DNA from: UMGS946 sp048421225
Lineage (GTDB): Bacteria > Bacillota > Clostridia > Christensenellales > CAG-138
Assembly (NCBI GenBank): GCA_048421225.1
Contig: DBFNRV010000132.1
Location: forward strand, 1-17,187
Direction: 5' to 3'
Length of the DNA stretch: 17,187 nt
In this document: piece after piece, positions 13,633 through 17,187 of the stretch
Position numbering within the stretch: position 1 is the first letter of the stretch
Layout: each line of letters begins with the position of its first letter
Translations under genes and position numbers: made by a program
The notes under the pieces: model-generated
The model's database searches: none
The model's input: only the letters and a program-made list of their open reading frames with translations
Told to the model about the DNA's origin: nothing

Positions 13633-16600
13633 ATGAAGAAAGAGTTTTATAAGAGAATAGTTTTATTTGCCGCCATAGTTTCCATGATTATTGCCTTCTG
13701 TGCCGCCTGCGGATATCTGCAATCGGGAGCGGGCAAAGGCGGAATTTATATTAATGAAGCAATGTCCTCTAATTCGCTTACCCTTGTGGATGAAAACCTT
13801 GGAAGTGCAGACTGGGTTGAGTTCTACAACACAACGGGCAGGCCGATCAACCTGAAGGGGTACGGGCTGAGCGACAACATCAGGGATCCAGGCAAGTGGC
13901 GCTTTCCCGATGTTACCATTGGCGCCGGCGAGTACTTAATTGTATTTTTTTCAAAATACAGCGGAGAACTGCCAGACGGCGCGCTATGTACAGGCTTTGG
14001 CCTAAGCCGTGCCGGGGAGATAATATGCTTTACAGATGAAAATTACAATATAATACAGCAAATGGAGCTTCCGGCCCTGAAACCCGATATATCATGGGCG
14101 CGCAGGGACGACGGCGGCTATGGCTATTGCGGCGCGGCGACGCCGGGTGAATATAATTCTACCGATATATTCGACTCACTGGACGACGTAGTGGGGTTTG
14201 GAGGAGGCAATGGCCTCGTCATATCAGAGGTTATGCCTGTAAACAATGCGTCCTATGAATTCGACGCAGGCTATTACCCGTGGCTTGAGCTTCATAACCC
14301 AACGGATAAAGAAATAAACCTTAGCGAATATATGCTTAGCGACGATCCGAACAGGTTGGATAAATGGAGGATACCTTCGGTCGATCTTGAGCCGGGCGGA
14401 TATACGGTTATCTACATAAGCGGCCGCGACGGCGAGAACGGACAGCTGCATACGTCATTCAAGCTGGGAAGCGACGAATTCGGCGTATATTTAACCAATA
14501 GCGCAGGTGAACTTTGCTCGTATCTGACCTGGGAGGAGGGAATATTTGACGGAATAGCCGTAACAAGCTCAGGATATACGGTATACGCTACCCCAGGCGC
14601 GGAAAACTCATCCGACGTATTTAACAGCTTTGAAATAACCGCCATGGGGGCTGAGGATCCGGTACGGATAAACGAATTACTGCCTAAAAATCAGTATAGT
14701 ATAATAGATTCAGACGGCGACAGGCCGGAATGGGTTGAGCTTTATAATTCTTCCCACAATAGCGTTTCTCTAGGCAAGTACTATCTTTCGGACAATATCA
14801 ATAATCACACCAAATGGGCGTTGCCGGATATAGAGCTGAAGCCTGGTGAATACCTTTTGGTATATCTTTCGGGCAAGGACAGGCGCGACGGCGAACTCCA
14901 CGCTTCATTCGGACTGTCGGATAGCGACAGCGTGTTAACCCTGTTCTGTATTGACGGAATGCGTATTGATACGATAGAATTGCCCGAAAATATTGGGAAA
15001 AATGTATCCATAGGCAGGGATTCTTCCGGTGGCCAGGTATATTATTCGCAGCCTACGCCCAATGAAGAAAACAGTACGCGCAGCTTTAGCAGCGCGGATA
15101 TGGTTCGGCTTACCGATGTGAACGGCTTATATATAAGCGAGGTATGCGGTGTTGCCGCTCCAAAAAGCAACCAGGACGACTGGATTGAGCTTCATAATGC
15201 GGGAGAGACTGACATAAACCTTGCCGGATGGCATATTTCAGACGACGTTGACAACCCTTTGGGCTATACACTTCCAGAACTAACCGTTAAAGCGGGAGGA
15301 TACGCTGTAATATATGCATCGGATTCTACAAGGTCAGCAGGTAAGCCATGCGTAGGATTTGGCCTGTCAGGTTCCGGGGAAACGCTGTTGCTCAGCGACC
15401 CGAATGGAGTCGTATATGACGTGTTCCATACCGGCGCGTTACGAAACGGAGTCACCTCAGGCAGATTGGCCGGAAGCGATAACAGGGTTTTTTTTGCATC
15501 AGCTTCAAAGGGATATGCAAACGACTCTACCGCATATTCGGGGTATGTTTCTGAGCCGCTGTTTTCAAACCGCGAATTATACCACAGTTCCGGTTTTGAG
15601 TTATCAATTTCATGCCGGACGGCGGGCGCAAACATATATTATACGTTGGACGGAACCGCACCTACAGCGCGGTCGCAACAATATACAGGATCGATCGAAA
15701 TAGATAAGAGTGCGGTTGTTCGTGCGGTAGCGACAGCGGATGGACGCCTTGACAGCGAGATTACCACTTCAACCTATCTTTTTGAAGAACCTCATACTCT
15801 GCCCGTGGTTTGCCTTACGTTTGATCCCGCTGACTTTTCGGCGGTTTATGCCGCCACTACTCGCGACCAGAGGGTAGAACGCGGCGCTTTCGTTGAATAT
15901 TATGAGTCTGACGGAGGCCTGGGAGTTAAATTTCCATGCGGCGTTCGCGCAAATGGCTCGGGTACGCTTGTTGCGCCTCAGAAGTCGCTTGCGATAAAAT
16001 TGAGGGCTGGTTACGGAAGACGCGAGGTTACATATCCGTTTTTTGGAGAATATGAGATTAAGTCGTTTCAAAACCTTGTGCTGAGAAATTCGGGACAGGA
16101 CAGGGATGGCGCGCGGGTACGCGACGCCGTTTGTATGAGGATGGTGGAGGGGTTAAATGTTGATAATTGTGCTACGAGGCCCGTTGTGGCATATATAAAC
16201 GGTAAGTACTGGGGGATATATGATCTGAATGAGGATCAAAACGCGGATTTCCTCGCGGCTCACTACGGCGTGAACCCAGACGAGGTAGACATAATCCGTA
16301 GGAATACCGGCGCCTTGAAGGGGAGCAGCGCGGATATCAAGAGGGTTAGGGATTTTGCAAGCAGCCGGAACTTATCAAATGACGAGTTGTTCGACCAATA
16401 TCTGGAATGGGTTGATGTAGATTATTTTACGGATTACTTAATAGCGCAGATTTACTTCTGCAATGGAGATATGTTCAATCAAAAATACTGGAGGTCGCAT
16501 GATTACAGCGTGAAATGGAGGCCGGTATTTTATGACCTTGACTTTGGCTTGAGCGGCTCTCAAAATCTATTCTATGATTATTTCAATCCCGTAGGAGTAC

Positions 16601-16959
16601 CTTCTGCAAACGGTTCGTTGACGGACATGAGGTTATACGTAGGGTTGGAAAAGAATGAGGAGTGGAGAGAGTTTTTTGTAGAGCGTTACATATATGTTAT
16701 GTACAATGTATTGACTCCCGAAAGGATGCTGACGATTCTTGATGATTATGTAAAAGAGCTTGAGCCTGAAATGGAAAGGCATATTAAGCGGTGGCATTCA
16801 CCGCGTTCAATAGAATTGTGGGATTCAAAGGTGGAGGCTGTGAGGTCTTTTATCATGAATAGGCGTGAAAAGGCCATAAGTCAGCTTAAAAGCTACTTTG
16901 GCCTGAGTGACACCCAGATTCAGGAGTACGTTGATAAAGCTACTAAAGGAAATAGTTAA
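13633..16959 (+). CDS. Lipoprotein with four lamin-tail domains and a CotH kinase domain
   Basis: This 1108-residue protein starts with a basic, hydrophobic signal (MKKEFYKRIVLFAAIVSMIIA) and a lipobox-like CAAC, so it is probably a surface lipoprotein anchored near Cys26. Four lamin-tail (LTD) domains follow from about residues 37, 194, 343 and 497. Each starts with an I(N/S)E segment, then W(V/I/L)E(F/L) and an LSDN/LSDD-type segment. A chitobiase/beta-hexosaminidase C-terminal-type domain (about 641-714, with IYYTLDGTAPT) leads to a CotH kinase domain (about 723-1090). The kinase motifs are present: QKSLAIKL (Lys784/Lys789), NGKYWGIYDLNEDQNADF (about 856-873) and YDLDFG (Asp968, Asp970). 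In Bacillus CotH phosphorylates spore coat proteins CotB and CotG; the substrate here is unknown, and the lipoprotein form points to surface rather than coat location. The promoter implies a leaderless mRNA. Confidence 0.9.
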   Translation: MKKEFYKRIVLFAAIVSMIIAFCAACGYLQSGAGKGGIYINEAMSSNSLTLVDENLGSADWVEFYNTTGRPINLKGYGLSDNIRDPGKWRFPDVTIGAGEYLIVFFSKYSGELPDGALCTGFGLSRAGEIICFTDENYNIIQQMELPALKPDISWARRDDGGYGYCGAATPGEYNSTDIFDSLDDVVGFGGGNGLVISEVMPVNNASYEFDAGYYPWLELHNPTDKEINLSEYMLSDDPNRLDKWRIPSVDLEPGGYTVIYISGRDGENGQLHTSFKLGSDEFGVYLTNSAGELCSYLTWEEGIFDGIAVTSSGYTVYATPGAENSSDVFNSFEITAMGAEDPVRINELLPKNQYSIIDSDGDRPEWVELYNSSHNSVSLGKYYLSDNINNHTKWALPDIELKPGEYLLVYLSGKDRRDGELHASFGLSDSDSVLTLFCIDGMRIDTIELPENIGKNVSIGRDSSGGQVYYSQPTPNEENSTRSFSSADMVRLTDVNGLYISEVCGVAAPKSNQDDWIELHNAGETDINLAGWHISDDVDNPLGYTLPELTVKAGGYAVIYASDSTRSAGKPCVGFGLSGSGETLLLSDPNGVVYDVFHTGALRNGVTSGRLAGSDNRVFFASASKGYANDSTAYSGYVSEPLFSNRELYHSSGFELSISCRTAGANIYYTLDGTAPTARSQQYTGSIEIDKSAVVRAVATADGRLDSEITTSTYLFEEPHTLPVVCLTFDPADFSAVYAATTRDQRVERGAFVEYYESDGGLGVKFPCGVRANGSGTLVAPQKSLAIKLRAGYGRREVTYPFFGEYEIKSFQNLVLRNSGQDRDGARVRDAVCMRMVEGLNVDNCATRPVVAYINGKYWGIYDLNEDQNADFLAAHYGVNPDEVDIIRRNTGALKGSSADIKRVRDFASSRNLSNDELFDQYLEWVDVDYFTDYLIAQIYFCNGDMFNQKYWRSHDYSVKWRPVFYDLDFGLSGSQNLFYDYFNPVGVPSANGSLTDMRLYVGLEKNEEWREFFVERYIYVMYNVLTPERMLTILDDYVKELEPEMERHIKRWHSPRSIELWDSKVEAVRSFIMNRREKAISQLKSYFGLSDTQIQEYVDKATKGNS

Positions 16960-16999
16960 GGAACTGCTCGAAATATATCAAAAATGTATAAAAAAGTAG
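16960..16999 (+). promoter_or_regulatory. AT-rich UP-element-like tract upstream of the rRNA promoter
   Basis: The 40 bases between the CotH stop and the -35 box are mostly A and T, with A-runs at 16979-16984 and 16990-16995. This is the place and composition of UP elements that boost rRNA promoters through the RNA polymerase alpha subunit. No terminator for the CotH gene can be seen here. Confidence 0.5.
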
Positions 17000-17028
17000 T
17001 TGACAAGTAAAAAGGTATTTGGTAGACT
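17000..17028 (+). promoter_or_regulatory. Strong rRNA-operon promoter
   Basis: A perfect TTGACA (17000-17005), the ideal 17-bp spacer and TAGACT (17023-17028) give a strong sigma-A promoter. The predicted start is at a G near 17033-17035, just before the leader described next. Confidence 0.88.
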
Positions 17029-17034
17029 AAACGG

Positions 17035-17187
17035 GCTGTCAGAGAGACAGCAAAGCGCACCTTGAAAACTGTATAGTGCGAAACGCAAGAAAGAGACAGC
17101 GAGCCGGGAGAGAGACCCGGCGAAAGAAGAGTGGAAGGCAGCGAACTTGGGAGAGGGAGCTGCTGGAATAAACAGGAATTGAACATA
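17035..17187 (+). ncRNA. rRNA operon leader (16S gene begins beyond the window)
   Basis: The transcribed leader contains CACCTTGAAAACTG (17058-17071), the boxA-like sequence typical of rRNA leaders and spacers in Bacillota. It also forms a series of hairpins: GCTGTC/GACAGC (17035-17051), CGCAC/GTGCG (17056-17080) enclosing the boxA-like part, GCCGGG/CCCGGC (17103-17121), and GCAGC/GCTGC (17138-17163). The sequence between is purine-rich and non-coding. The window stops before any mature 16S sequence, so the rRNA gene itself is inferred. Confidence 0.85.

Noticed and set aside
13741..15400. Tandem DNA repeat within the CotH gene
   Set aside because: The four lamin-tail units are alike at protein level only; their DNA has diverged, so it is domain repetition and not a recent tandem array.
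16956..17186. 76-codon minus-strand frame across the rRNA leader
   Set aside because: The opposite strand holds a strong rRNA promoter and structured leader, and the Ser/Leu/Pro-rich translation is what a purine-rich leader gives in reverse.
1..17187. CRISPR array, tRNA, insertion sequence or prophage
   Set aside because: No regularly spaced repeats, no cloverleaf with a TTCGA-type arm, and no transposase, integrase or phage gene were found.

Overview
The window looks like chromosomal DNA from an endospore-forming member of the Clostridia (Bacillota). The evidence is a cluster of sporulation and germination genes (spoIIR, sleB, ypeB, a ytvI-type permease and a CotH-family kinase), Gram-positive signals (strong purine-rich ribosome binding sites, a sortase-like tail, a lipobox), the non-mevalonate isoprenoid gene ispE, and the leader of a ribosomal RNA operon at the right edge. 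Base composition is mixed and fairly even. I see no phage, insertion sequence, CRISPR array, tRNA or plasmid signal.

Layout. 131-1264 (+) is a YtvI-type AI-2E permease. It converges on a secreted cohesin/InlB-repeat surface protein (1394-2440, -), and a perfect bidirectional terminator lies between them. The surface protein has its own promoter and a structured 134-nt leader. 2753-3439 (-) is an unrecognised membrane-anchored protein. 3569-6201 (-) is a compact germination/sporulation cluster transcribed spoIIR > sleB > ypeB, with spoIIR overlapping sleB. A sigma-F-like promoter lies upstream of spoIIR and a 38-bp palindrome follows ypeB. A short divergent region with a small AT-rich palindrome separates this cluster from a rightward run: ispE (6344-7153), a GT4-type glycosyltransferase (7244-8455, TTG start), a YjdF/DUF2238-type membrane protein (8471-9181) and a multi-pass membrane protein fused to a PlsC-like acyltransferase (9232-11226). 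glyA (11345-12580) has its own sigma-A promoter and is followed by mscL (12701-13132). A 500-bp gene-poor stretch with several hairpins leads to a 1108-residue lipoprotein made of four lamin-tail domains, a chitobiase-type domain and a CotH kinase domain (13633-16959). Its start codon sits where transcription is predicted to begin. The last 190 bases hold an rRNA-type promoter and leader, cut off before the 16S gene.

How they fit together. SpoIIR is the forespore signal that triggers pro-sigma-E processing. SleB and YpeB are the cortex-lytic enzyme and its partner, stored in the spore for germination. CotH-family kinases act on spore coat proteins in Bacillus, although this one is built as a surface lipoprotein. 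The ispE-glycosyltransferase-YjdF-acyltransferase run suggests a membrane-lipid or envelope job, an inference from gene content only. The points most worth following are the spoIIR-sleB-ypeB arrangement with its sigma-F-like promoter, the apparently leaderless CotH mRNA, the structured leader of the cohesin gene, its one-residue-off PPKTG-like anchor, and the membrane/acyltransferase fusion with a changed HX4D motif.
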